Shown here: positions 1 through 6,641 of the stretch, one piece after another
Position numbering within the stretch: position 1 is the stretch's first letter
Layout of the letters: the number at the start of each line of letters is the position of its first letter
Origin: Candidatus Krumholzibacteriota bacterium
GTDB lineage: Bacteria > Krumholzibacteriota > Krumholzibacteriia > Krumholzibacteriales > Krumholzibacteriaceae
Assembly: GCA_030630165.1 (NCBI GenBank)
Contig: DAOVNN010000120.1
Span: 1-8,288 of the forward strand
Direction: 5' to 3'
Length of the DNA: 8,288 nt
Made by a program: the position numbers and the translations under genes
The notes under the pieces: model-generated
Seen by the model: only the letters and a program-made list of their open reading frames with translations
What the model was told of the DNA's origin: nothing
Database searches by the model: none

Positions 1-2171
1 AGAGGCGTCTGGCTGACTCGGTCGAGACGGCGGCAAAGGCGGGCAATGGGATCATCCTCGTCCAGCAGGGGGGTGAGGAGGTCCTCTACAGTCTCGAGTA
101 CTCGTGCCCCTGGTGCGGTGGAGGACTCGGTGAGATCTCTCCGAGGATGTTCTCGTTCAACTCTCCCTACGGCGCATGTCCGACCTGCCACGGTCTCGGA
201 ACGACCAACGATTTTGCAGAGGAGCTGCTCGTACCCGATCAGGAACTGAGCATCGCCGAGGGCGCGCTCGCATCCATTGGGTCGCCCAAGGCAAACTGGT
301 ACAGGCTGAGGCTCGAGGCCCTCGCGGAGCTTCACGGATTCTCCCTGCACAAGCCCTTCGGAAAGCTCTCGAAGAAAGCCCGCAGGATGATACTTGAGGG
401 GACCGACGACGAGATAGTCGTCCAGTACGACTTCGAGCGGGGCAAGGGCGAGTACTACACGAAATGGGAGGGTATCGTTCCGAACCTGCGCCGCCGGTAC
501 CACCAGACCCGTTCCGATGCGATAAGGCGCTGGATAGAGACCTTCATGACCTCGAGCCCATGTCACGTTTGCCACGGAACGCGGCTCAAGCCCGAGAGCC
601 TGTCGGTCACACTGGGCGGCAGCACTATCGCCGAGGTGTCGTCTCTCACGATCGAGAAGGCATCGGATTTCTTCGGGTCGCTCGGTCTCGAGGGAAACAG
701 GGCGATCATCGGCGGCCCGCTCCTTCGCGAGATCACATCGAGGCTGCAGTTTCTATGCAACGTCGGGCTCGACTATCTTTCGCTCGATCGCTCGGCGGGC
801 ACGCTGGCCGGCGGCGAGGCTCAGAGGATAAGGCTCGCCACTCAGATAGGCTCGAAGCTCGTAGGCGTTCTCTATATACTCGACGAACCGTCGATAGGAC
901 TTCACCAACGCGACAACGCGAGGCTCGTTGCCACGCTCAAGGAACTGCGCGACGCGGGAAACACCGTCATAGTGATCGAACACGACAGGGACACGATACT
1001 CGCCGCGGACTATGTCATCGACCTCGGGCCGGGCGCGGGAGAGCATGGCGGCGAAGTGGTAGCCGAGGGGACCCCCACCGAGGTATCAGCCGTCGAGAAC
1101 AGCCTTACCGGCAGATATCTCGCCACCGAACGATATTTTGAACTCAAGAGCGGCAACGAAAGGGGCACCGGCGAGTCGCTTGTCCTCAGGGGAGCCGGCG
1201 AACACAACCTTAAAGATATAACCGTTGAGTTCCCGCTCGGCCGTCTGATATGCGTCACCGGCGTTTCCGGCTCGGGAAAGAGCACGCTTGTCGGGGACAT
1301 CCTGTACAGGGCCCTGCACAGGGTCTTCTATCGCAGCACGAAGCTTGCCGGCCGTCACGACGGGATCGACGGGGTCGAGCATATAGATAAGGTCATCAAC
1401 ATCGACCAGTCCCCGATAGGACGGACCCCGAGGTCGAACCCCGCGACATACACAGGGGTGTTCGGCCCGATCAGGGACCTCTTTACAAAGCTCTCCGAAT
1501 CGCAGGTACGCGGCTACAAACCGGGGAGATTCAGCTTTAACGTAAAGGGCGGCAGATGCGAGACGTGCAGGGGCGAGGGGATGATAAAGGTCGAGATGCA
1601 TTTTCTCCCCGACGTCTATGTCCACTGCCAGCAGTGCAAGGGGAAGCGCTACAACAGAGAGACCCTCGAGGTCACCTTCAAGAATATCAATATCGCAGAG
1701 GTCCTCGAAATGACCGTTGACGAAGCGTACGATTTCTTTAAGAATATCCCCTCCGTCAGGAGAAAGCTGAAGGTGCTCAGGGAAGTAGGGCTCGGCTACA
1801 TCAGGCTGGGCCAGCCGGCGACGACTCTCTCGGGCGGAGAGGCGCAGAGAGTGAAGCTCTCGTCGGAACTTTCCAAGGTAAGTACCGGAAGGACGCTGTA
1901 TATTCTGGACGAGCCGAGCACGGGGCTGCACTTTGAGGACGTCAAGATGCTGATGAGCGTTCTCGACAGGCTCGTCGAGAGAGGAAATACCGTACTGGTA
2001 ATAGAGCACAACCCCGACATCATAAGGCTCGCCGATCATATCATCGACCTCGGTCCCGAGGGCGGTGAGAAGGGCGGCGAGATAGTATACACCGGTTCGC
2101 CGGCTGGTATCACCGGATGCAAAGATTCGCACACGGGCAAGATGCTCAGGCGGTATGTGAAGAAGACCTGA
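1..2171 (+). CDS. uvrA: UvrA, excinuclease ABC subunit A (5'-truncated by window edge)
   Basis: UvrA is the DNA-damage-sensing ATPase of nucleotide excision repair; it dimerises, scans DNA and loads UvrB. The reading frame is open from base 3, so the ATG at 147 is internal (it lies in PRMFSFNSPYGACPTC) and is not the start. About 722 residues are visible against roughly 940 in the family, so some 220 N-terminal residues, including the first Walker A, lie outside the window. Visible in order, numbering from base 3: zinc module cysteines C35/C38 and C59/C62; a CxxC at C187/C190; ABC signature LAGGEAQR from 268 with Walker B LDEPS from 293; second Walker A GVSGSGKST at 420-428; second zinc finger C519/C522/C542/C545; second signature LSGGEAQR from 609 and Walker B LDEPS from 635, followed by the VIEHN switch histidine. 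No key residue is missing in the visible part. The stop TGA is 24 bases before gcvT, suggesting cotranscription. Identification is certain. Confidence 0.98.
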   Translation, partial: RRLADSVETAAKAGNGIILVQQGGEEVLYSLEYSCPWCGGGLGEISPRMFSFNSPYGACPTCHGLGTTNDFAEELLVPDQELSIAEGALASIGSPKANWYRLRLEALAELHGFSLHKPFGKLSKKARRMILEGTDDEIVVQYDFERGKGEYYTKWEGIVPNLRRRYHQTRSDAIRRWIETFMTSSPCHVCHGTRLKPESLSVTLGGSTIAEVSSLTIEKASDFFGSLGLEGNRAIIGGPLLREITSRLQFLCNVGLDYLSLDRSAGTLAGGEAQRIRLATQIGSKLVGVLYILDEPSIGLHQRDNARLVATLKELRDAGNTVIVIEHDRDTILAADYVIDLGPGAGEHGGEVVAEGTPTEVSAVENSLTGRYLATERYFELKSGNERGTGESLVLRGAGEHNLKDITVEFPLGRLICVTGVSGSGKSTLVGDILYRALHRVFYRSTKLAGRHDGIDGVEHIDKVINIDQSPIGRTPRSNPATYTGVFGPIRDLFTKLSESQVRGYKPGRFSFNVKGGRCETCRGEGMIKVEMHFLPDVYVHCQQCKGKRYNRETLEVTFKNINIAEVLEMTVDEAYDFFKNIPSVRRKLKVLREVGLGYIRLGQPATTLSGGEAQRVKLSSELSKVSTGRTLYILDEPSTGLHFEDVKMLMSVLDRLVERGNTVLVIEHNPDIIRLADHIIDLGPEGGEKGGEIVYTGSPAGITGCKDSHTGKMLRRYVKKT

Positions 2172-2183
2172 CCCGCAATGGAA

Positions 2184-2190
2184 AGAGAGG
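2184..2190 (+). promoter_or_regulatory. Shine-Dalgarno of gcvT (decides start)
   Basis: The purine run AGAGAGG ends five bases before the ATG at 2196. The alternative upstream ATG at 2178 sits only six bases after the uvrA stop and has no purine-rich site at the right distance. It would add MEREDQ in front of the family-typical beginning MALKTPLYD. I therefore place the gcvT start at 2196. Confidence 0.7.
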
Positions 2191-2195
2191 ATCAG

Positions 2196-3305
2196 ATGGC
2201 CCTGAAGACACCCCTTTACGATTCCCACATAGTCAGAGGCGGAAGGATGGTAGAGTTTGCCGGATTCCTCATGCCGGTCACCTTCGAAGGGATCGTCGCC
2301 GAACACGAGACCGTTCGCACGAAGGTCGGACTCTTCGATGTGAGCCACATGGGAGAGATCTTTATCACCGGGCCGGGAGCGGTCGATTTTGCCGACTATA
2401 CTGTGACCAACTCGGTCGCGAAGCTCGACGAGGGACAGATCTGCTATACGGTCTGCTGCAACGAAAAGGGCCATGTGCTCGACGATCTTCTCGTCTACAA
2501 GTTCTCCGACGAACGGATACTTTTCGTCGTGAACGCAGTCAACGTCACGAAGATCTTCGATCACCTCCAGTCGATAGCGCCGGAGGGACTGGAAGTCCGG
2601 GACCTGACTTCAGGGATCGGGCAGATCGCCGTCCAGGGGCCGGCCGCGAGGGATCTTCTCTCCTCCGACCCGTTCTTCTCGCGAGTGGCGGCAAGGATAA
2701 AGGATCTGGATTATTACAGATTTTTCACTTTCGAGCACGAGGGCGCGGAGATCCTGCTCTCGAGGACCGGATATACCGGCGAGCTCGGCTATGAGATATA
2801 TCTTCCCGCGAAGATGGCGAAGGAAGTCTGGGACGGGCTTCTCGACGGTGGCGGCAAGTACGGCGCCGCGCCGATAGGCCTCGGGGCGAGGGACACGCTG
2901 AGATTCGAACCGGGCTACTGTCTCTACGGTCACGAGCTCGACGAGGATACCTCGCCGCTCGAGGCGGGGCTCTCCTGGGTCGTGAAGCTCAAGGCGGGCG
3001 ATTTTGTCGGCCGTGACGCGCTTATCGCCGAGAAAGAAGGCAAGCCCGCGCGCAAGCTGATCGGGCTCGAGGTGATGGGCAAGGGGATCCCCCGGCAGGG
3101 ATTCACGGTGCATCACAACGGCGAGACAGTGGGGAAGGTCACCTCCGGGACATTCTCGCCGACGCTGAAGAAGGCGCTCGCGATCGCGCTCGTTAAAAGG
3201 GCTGTACCGAAAGAGGCGGAAGGGATTACAATCGATATCCGCGGCCGGGCGGCATCCGCCGTACGGACGCCGCTGCCGTTTTACAAGGGCAGTGTGAACG
3301 ACTGA
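2196..3305 (+). CDS. gcvT: Glycine cleavage system T-protein (aminomethyltransferase)
   Basis: GcvT takes the aminomethyl intermediate from lipoylated H-protein and, with tetrahydrofolate, yields 5,10-methylene-THF, ammonia and dihydrolipoyl-GcvH in the cytoplasm. With the chosen ATG the protein is 369 residues, normal for the family. Recognisable blocks: N-terminal LKTPLYDSHIVRGGRMVEFAG; FDVSHMGE at 47-53; VLDDLLVY at 94-101, holding the conserved aspartate that activates the folate substrate; TGYTGELGYEIY at 191-202; GLGARDTLRFEPGYCLYGHE at 228-247; SPLEAGLSWVVK at 253-264; and a C-terminal domain with VGKVTSGTFSPTLKKALAIA. These are all classical GcvT signatures, and no expected residue is obviously absent. 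It is the first gene of the gcvT-gcvH-gcvPA-gcvPB series and follows uvrA by 24 bases, which leaves no room for a glycine riboswitch directly upstream. Paralogous folate-dependent proteins such as YgfZ or sarcosine oxidase domains are excluded by the operon context and full-length match. Confidence 0.97.
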   Translation: MALKTPLYDSHIVRGGRMVEFAGFLMPVTFEGIVAEHETVRTKVGLFDVSHMGEIFITGPGAVDFADYTVTNSVAKLDEGQICYTVCCNEKGHVLDDLLVYKFSDERILFVVNAVNVTKIFDHLQSIAPEGLEVRDLTSGIGQIAVQGPAARDLLSSDPFFSRVAARIKDLDYYRFFTFEHEGAEILLSRTGYTGELGYEIYLPAKMAKEVWDGLLDGGGKYGAAPIGLGARDTLRFEPGYCLYGHELDEDTSPLEAGLSWVVKLKAGDFVGRDALIAEKEGKPARKLIGLEVMGKGIPRQGFTVHHNGETVGKVTSGTFSPTLKKALAIALVKRAVPKEAEGITIDIRGRAASAVRTPLPFYKGSVND

Positions 3306-3371
3306 TCATTCAGATTGGAAAACACGGAGTAAAGGAACGAAAAAGGGATTCTATTAAAAGGAAGGTGCGCG
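3306..3371 (+). promoter_or_regulatory. gcvT-gcvH spacer with gcvH ribosome binding site
   Basis: This 66-base spacer is the longest intergenic gap in the window and is much richer in A than the flanking genes. It carries a strong Shine-Dalgarno, AAGGAAGG (3358-3365), six bases before the gcvH ATG. I see no convincing -35/-10 pair with normal spacing, no terminator and no riboswitch-like fold. It is most likely an A-rich translation-enhancing leader inside one operon. An internal promoter cannot be excluded. Confidence 0.5.
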
Positions 3372-3758
3372 ATGGTTCCTGAAGAATGCACATACACCAA
3401 AGAACACGAGTGGGTCTGCCACGAGGGCGGCATCGCAACGATCGGTATCAGCGAGTATGCGGCTACCGAGCTGGGCGACATCGTATACATCGAGCTCACC
3501 GAGCCTGGATCGAACGTCAAGCAGATGGATCCGATCGGCACTATCGAAGCGGTCAAGACGGTGGCGGAACTCTTCTCGCCGGTAAGCGGTGAGATCATCG
3601 AGGTCAACGAGGCGATCATCGAGCATCCCGAGATCATCAACCGCGATCCTGTCGAGGAAGGCTGGTTCCTCAAGATCAGGATCAGCGATCCCGGAGAGCT
3701 CGACAACCTGTTCACATTCGAAGAGTATTCGGAATTTCTAGGCGAGCAGGAGGACTGA
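3372..3758 (+). CDS. gcvH: Glycine cleavage system H-protein (lipoyl carrier)
   Basis: GcvH is the small lipoyl-domain protein that shuttles the aminomethyl group and reducing equivalents between the P-, T- and L-proteins. It has 128 residues, typical for the family. Motifs: YTKEHEWV at 8-15; GISEYAATELGDIVYIELTEPG at 25-46; the lipoylation site at Lys62 in IEAVKTVAELFSPVSGEI; then EVNEAIIEHPEIINRDPVEEGWFLKI. The hallmark variant around the lysine (EAVKT here, commonly ESVKA) is a mild substitution, and the modified lysine is intact. Start choice is supported by the upstream AAGGAAGG and by homology beginning within a few residues. It lies between gcvT and gcvPA, with a 22-base gap to the latter. 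The lipoyl group it needs could be supplied by the transferase-family gene at 6641-7435. Confidence 0.97.
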   Translation: MVPEECTYTKEHEWVCHEGGIATIGISEYAATELGDIVYIELTEPGSNVKQMDPIGTIEAVKTVAELFSPVSGEIIEVNEAIIEHPEIINRDPVEEGWFLKIRISDPGELDNLFTFEEYSEFLGEQED

Positions 3759-3780
3759 GGGATAACAGCAAGGAAGGTCG

Positions 3781-5133
3781 ATGAGCTACGTTCAGAACAC
3801 TGACAGTGACAGGCGCGAGATGCTGAAGGAGACGGGAGTCTCCTCGTTCGAAGAGTTGCTCGAGCCTATAGATAGCAGGCTGCGCGTCGACGGCGTTCTC
3901 GATATCGGTCCCGCGATGAGCGAGGCCGAGGTCGCCTCCAGGCTCGGCGCTCTTGCCTCGGCTAACAACGCCGCTTCCGAGATGATCAGTTTTCTCGGCG
4001 GCGGGATCTACGACAGGTTCATCCCCGCGACGGTGCGATATGTCCTCTCGCGGAGCGAGTTCTATACCTCTTACACGCCATACCAGGCGGAAGTGAGCCA
4101 GGGGACCCTCCAGGCGATCTTCGAGTACCAGACGATGATAGCCCGCCTTACGGCGATGGATGCAGCGAACGCTTCGATGTACGACGCCTCTACGGCGCTC
4201 GCCGAAGCGATGCTTATGGCAAGCGTCATCAAGCGCACCAGGCGCGTCGTCATTCCGGCCTCGCTCTCCAGGAGGGTGCGGGCCGTGCTCGACAGCTACG
4301 CGGCGGGCAAGGATATCGTGATAGACGAGGTCCCCTTCGTCGAAGATGGCACGATCGACGCGGGAGCTCTGGCGGAGATGCTCTCCGAAAAGACAGCGGC
4401 AGTCATTCTGGCGCAGCCGAACTATTTCGGTATGATCGAGGACACTCGCAAGGTCTCTGGACTGGTGCACGAGGCCGGGGCCCTGCTGATAGTTCTCGCT
4501 GATCCGGTTTCCCTCGCACTGATAGAGCCGCCCGGGGAATATGACGCCGATATAGTGGTGGGAGAGGGCCAGTCGCTCGGTATCGCCCAGAGTTTCGGGG
4601 GCCCGCTGCTCGGGTTCCTCGCGGCCAAGACCCCGTACCTGAGAAAATGCCCCGGCCGGCTGATAAGCGCGACCGAAGACATCGACGGGAAGAGGGGATA
4701 TACGATGACTCTCCAGACCCGTGAACAGCATATCAGGCGGGAGAAAGCCACTTCGAACATATGCACGAATGAGGGGCTCGTGGCGCTGGCCGCCTCGGTC
4801 TACCTCGCCACACTCGGCGAGGACGGGTTCAGGGAGGTGGCGCTGCAGAGCGCTTCGAAGGCGAAGACATTATACGGGATGCTCGAGGAGGCTGGAGTCA
4901 GCCTGCCCTTCGGCAGGAACTTTTTCCAGGAATTTGTGATTACGGTGCCGGGAGGCGCGGATGCGTTCATCGCCAGGGCGAGAGAGCGCGGCGTGCTCGC
5001 GGGCATTCCACTCGGAAAGGATTTTCCGTCCCTCGGCGACGACGCGGTCCTCGTGGCCGTTACCGAGAAGCGTACCAGGAAAGATCTCGAGCTGCTTTGC
5101 GACCTGGCTGCAGGGAAGGGGGGTGCGGTATGA
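3781..5133 (+). CDS. gcvPA: Glycine dehydrogenase (decarboxylating) subunit 1, P-protein alpha
   Basis: This is the N-terminal half of the split, PLP-dependent glycine decarboxylase; it pairs with GcvPB to decarboxylate glycine and load the aminomethyl group onto lipoyl-GcvH. It has 450 residues, as expected for the alpha subunit. Diagnostic stretches: FLGGGIYDRFIPATVRYVLS at 71-90; FYTSYTPYQAEVSQGTLQA at 94-112; EYQTMIARLTAMDAANASMYD around 115-135; later QSLGIAQSFGGPLLGFLA, GRLISATEDIDGKRGYTMTLQTREQHIRREKATSNICTN (given in two parts by its central GYTMTLQ and REQHIRR blocks), and VYLATLGEDG. This subunit has the same fold type as GcvPB but lacks the PLP-binding lysine, as is normal. Translation is helped by AAGGAAGG at 3770-3777. 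The stop TGA overlaps the gcvPB start as ATGA, implying translational coupling and stoichiometric production. No damage is visible. Confidence 0.97.
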   Translation: MSYVQNTDSDRREMLKETGVSSFEELLEPIDSRLRVDGVLDIGPAMSEAEVASRLGALASANNAASEMISFLGGGIYDRFIPATVRYVLSRSEFYTSYTPYQAEVSQGTLQAIFEYQTMIARLTAMDAANASMYDASTALAEAMLMASVIKRTRRVVIPASLSRRVRAVLDSYAAGKDIVIDEVPFVEDGTIDAGALAEMLSEKTAAVILAQPNYFGMIEDTRKVSGLVHEAGALLIVLADPVSLALIEPPGEYDADIVVGEGQSLGIAQSFGGPLLGFLAAKTPYLRKCPGRLISATEDIDGKRGYTMTLQTREQHIRREKATSNICTNEGLVALAASVYLATLGEDGFREVALQSASKAKTLYGMLEEAGVSLPFGRNFFQEFVITVPGGADAFIARARERGVLAGIPLGKDFPSLGDDAVLVAVTEKRTRKDLELLCDLAAGKGGAV

Positions 5134-6641
5134 GCAGGACGATATTCGAAAAAGGCGCAAACGGCAGGAGCGGCAATTTTCTGCCGGCAAACGACTGTCC
5201 CGTCGACGACCTGGGATTCGCACACCGGCGCGAAGGAGAGATCGGCCTGCCCCGCATAGGCGAGCAGGATCTGATAAGGCACTACGTCGAACTCGCGTCG
5301 AAGAACTATCACATCGACAAGGGTATGTATCCCCTCGGCAGCTGCACGATGAAATACAACCCCGTGATCAACGAGGAAGTGGCGAGTCTCGGCGGGTTTG
5401 CCGGGCTCCATCCCCTCCAGTCGGAAGATGACGTGCAGGGTGCCCTCGAACTGATGTACGAGCTCGAATCGGATCTCTGCGAGATCTGCGGTATGAGCGC
5501 GTTCAGTCTTCAGCCCGTAGCAGGTGCGCACGGGGAGCTTGCCGGGATGATGATCGCCAGGGACTGGTTTCGTCGCAGGGGAGAGGAGCGCAAGACCGTC
5601 CTGGTCCCCGACTCGGCGCATGGCACCAATCCGGCAAGCGTCGTGATCTGCGGATTCACGCCGAAGACGATCCCCTCGAACGAGGCGGGACTGATCGATC
5701 CCGAAGTGCTGAAGCAGGAGGCGGGCGACGATACGGCGGTCCTGATGCTGACGCTGCCCAACACTCTCGGCCTGTTCGAGAAGGACATCGAAAAGATAAT
5801 CAGGATAGTCCACGATGCCCTTCTCGAACAGGCCGAGAAGGGCATCGTGGACTATCCTGATTATCTTTTCGATGTCGGCGCCCTGGTCTACATGGACGGG
5901 GCGAACATGAATGCCCTGATGGGCATCGTCAAGCCCGGCTCGATCGGGATAGACATCATGCATCTTAACCTTCACAAGACCTTCTCCACACCGCACGGCG
6001 GGGGCGGCCCCGGCGCGGGGCCTGTCGGGGTGCTTGAGCATCTCGCCGGGCTGCTGCCCGTGCCGAGAGTGGTAAAGAAGGACGGGCGGTTCTCCCTGAA
6101 GGAGACGAGCGGGGAGTCGATCGGCAGGGTCCACCCGTGGTTCGGCAACTTCAATGTCTTCGTAAAGGCTTACGCCTATATCAAGGCCCTCGGCGGCGAG
6201 GGCCTCCTGGAGGTCTCCGAGAACGCGATCATCAATGCCAACTACCTGATGAAGAAGGTAGCCCGGGACTACGACATCAAGTATCCCGGCAGGTGCATGC
6301 ACGAGTTCGTTGCGTCCGGAAGAAATCTCAAGAAATTCGGAGTCAAGACCGTCGATGTTGCCAAGCGTCTTCTCGATTACGGCCTTCACGCTCCGACGGT
6401 CTACTTCCCCCTGATCGTCGAGGAGGCTCTGATGATCGAGCCCGTCGAAACGGAGAAGAAGGAGGCCCTCGACCATTTCGCCGATGTGATGGCGAAGATA
6501 GCGAAAGAGGCAGAAGAGAATCCGGAAATCCTCCACGAGGCTCCTGTGACGACGCCGGTCAGGCGCCTCGATGAGGTTGCGGCGGCCCGCTGTCCGGAGC
6601 TCAGCTGGTCCGGTGGAGAATGCTTGCCGATGGAGGAGTGA
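5130..6641 (+). CDS. gcvPB: Glycine dehydrogenase (decarboxylating) subunit 2, P-protein beta, with a 19-residue insertion
   Basis: This is the catalytic, PLP-binding half of the split glycine decarboxylase. I start it at the ATG overlapping the gcvPA stop (ATGA) with a G-rich site AGGGAAGGGGGG just upstream, giving 503 residues; a start at 5097 would lie inside gcvPA. Motifs: KGMYPLGSCTMKYNP at 64-78; LQPVAGAHGELAGMM at 127-141; DSAHGTNPAS at 161-170; LPNTLGLFE at 209-217; YMDGANMNA at 254-262 with Asp256 expected to contact the PLP pyridine nitrogen; LNLHKTFSTPHGGGGPG with Schiff-base lysine Lys283. Between IVHDA (ending at residue 230) and GALVYMDGAN (from 250), where family members run straight on, sits LLEQAEKGIVDYPDYLFDV. 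Removing it gives 484 residues, the usual size. The insertion comes from a reverse-complement duplication of the upstream gene sequence (see the repeat entries). The frame is preserved and catalytic residues remain, so activity is possible but not assured. Confidence 0.96.
   Translation: MSRTIFEKGANGRSGNFLPANDCPVDDLGFAHRREGEIGLPRIGEQDLIRHYVELASKNYHIDKGMYPLGSCTMKYNPVINEEVASLGGFAGLHPLQSEDDVQGALELMYELESDLCEICGMSAFSLQPVAGAHGELAGMMIARDWFRRRGEERKTVLVPDSAHGTNPASVVICGFTPKTIPSNEAGLIDPEVLKQEAGDDTAVLMLTLPNTLGLFEKDIEKIIRIVHDALLEQAEKGIVDYPDYLFDVGALVYMDGANMNALMGIVKPGSIGIDIMHLNLHKTFSTPHGGGGPGAGPVGVLEHLAGLLPVPRVVKKDGRFSLKETSGESIGRVHPWFGNFNVFVKAYAYIKALGGEGLLEVSENAIINANYLMKKVARDYDIKYPGRCMHEFVASGRNLKKFGVKTVDVAKRLLDYGLHAPTVYFPLIVEEALMIEPVETEKKEALDHFADVMAKIAKEAEENPEILHEAPVTTPVRRLDEVAAARCPELSWSGGECLPMEE
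5765..5838. repeat. 19-bp perfect inverted repeat interlocked with the 43-bp palindrome
   Basis: Arms are 5765-5783 (tctcggcctgttcgagaag) and 5820-5838, its exact reverse complement. The 36 bases between them form most of the left arm of the larger inverted repeat, so the two pairings interleave in the order A-B-A'-B'. They cannot both be fully formed as nested hairpins. This second repeat shows that the inserted block was copied from two adjacent upstream segments and not from one simple hairpin. Confidence 0.97.
5784..5876. repeat. Perfect 43-bp inverted repeat with 7-base spacer inside gcvPB
   Basis: The left arm 5784-5826 (begins gacatcgaaaag, ends cccttctcg) and the right arm 5834-5876 (begins cgagaaggg, ends cttttcgatgtc) are exact reverse complements over all 43 positions, separated by aacaggc (5827-5833). 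The match stops precisely at 5784/5876: the flanking bases 5783 and 5877 are both g. The absence of any mismatch implies a recent origin, strong conversion between arms, or an artefact. Such a sequence could extrude as a cruciform in DNA and form a very stable hairpin in the gcvPB mRNA. Confidence 0.97.
5820..5876 (+). other. 57-base self-derived insertion within gcvPB
   Basis: The block encodes the extra 19 residues 231-249. Bases 5820-5838 are the reverse complement of 5765-5783. Bases 5841-5876 are the reverse complement of 5784-5819. The two bases 5839-5840, with the following arm, continue the complement of 5821-5820. The block begins directly after cgatgcc (5813-5819) and ends in cgatgtc (5870-5876), a near-identical heptamer exactly 57 bases later, which then continues into the conserved GALVYMDG codons. 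That it is an insertion is inferred from the family consensus, in which (V/I)H(D/E)A is followed at once by GA-L-Y-DGAN. It resembles no mobile element I recognise and needs no outside donor. Confidence 0.85.
6632..6636 (+). promoter_or_regulatory. Shine-Dalgarno of the lipoate/octanoate transferase gene (decides start)
   Basis: GGAGG lies four bases before the ATG at 6641, which itself overlaps the gcvPB stop as TGATG. The in-frame ATG at 6620 would add seven residues (MLADGGV) that precede the family-like beginning. It has only a weak purine run before it (GGTGGAGA). The later start is therefore preferred, though the earlier one is possible. Confidence 0.6.

Noticed and set aside
147..149. 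ATG at 147 as the start of UvrA
   Set aside because: The frame is open upstream to base 3 and encodes the conserved RLADSVETA and CPWC zinc-module residues, so this methionine is internal.
1086..2564. Long open frame on the minus strand (492 codons) opposite uvrA/gcvT
   Set aside because: It runs antisense to clearly homologous uvrA and gcvT codons, and its translation shows no family motif. Such frames are common opposite GC-rich genes.
3306..3371. Internal promoter in the gcvT-gcvH spacer
   Set aside because: A-rich, but the best -10-like (tattaa) and -35-like (ttggaa) hexamers are far too widely spaced, so I do not call a promoter.
3592..3645. Repeated gatcatcgag-like units in gcvH
   Set aside because: They encode IIEVNEAIIEHPEIIN, which matches the normal GcvH consensus for this segment. 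The similarity follows from the amino acids and codon choice.
5784..5876. Palindrome as a mobile palindromic element (Rickettsia RPE-like) inserted in-frame
   Set aside because: The in-frame palindromic insertion is superficially similar, but this block is wholly derived from the adjacent host gene sequence. No second copy or external element is needed or seen in the window.
6006..6022. GC hairpin ggccccg-gcg-cggggcc in gcvPB
   Set aside because: It falls in the invariant GGGGPGAGPVG codons, has no T-tract, and is what glycine/proline codons produce by chance in a GC-rich gene.
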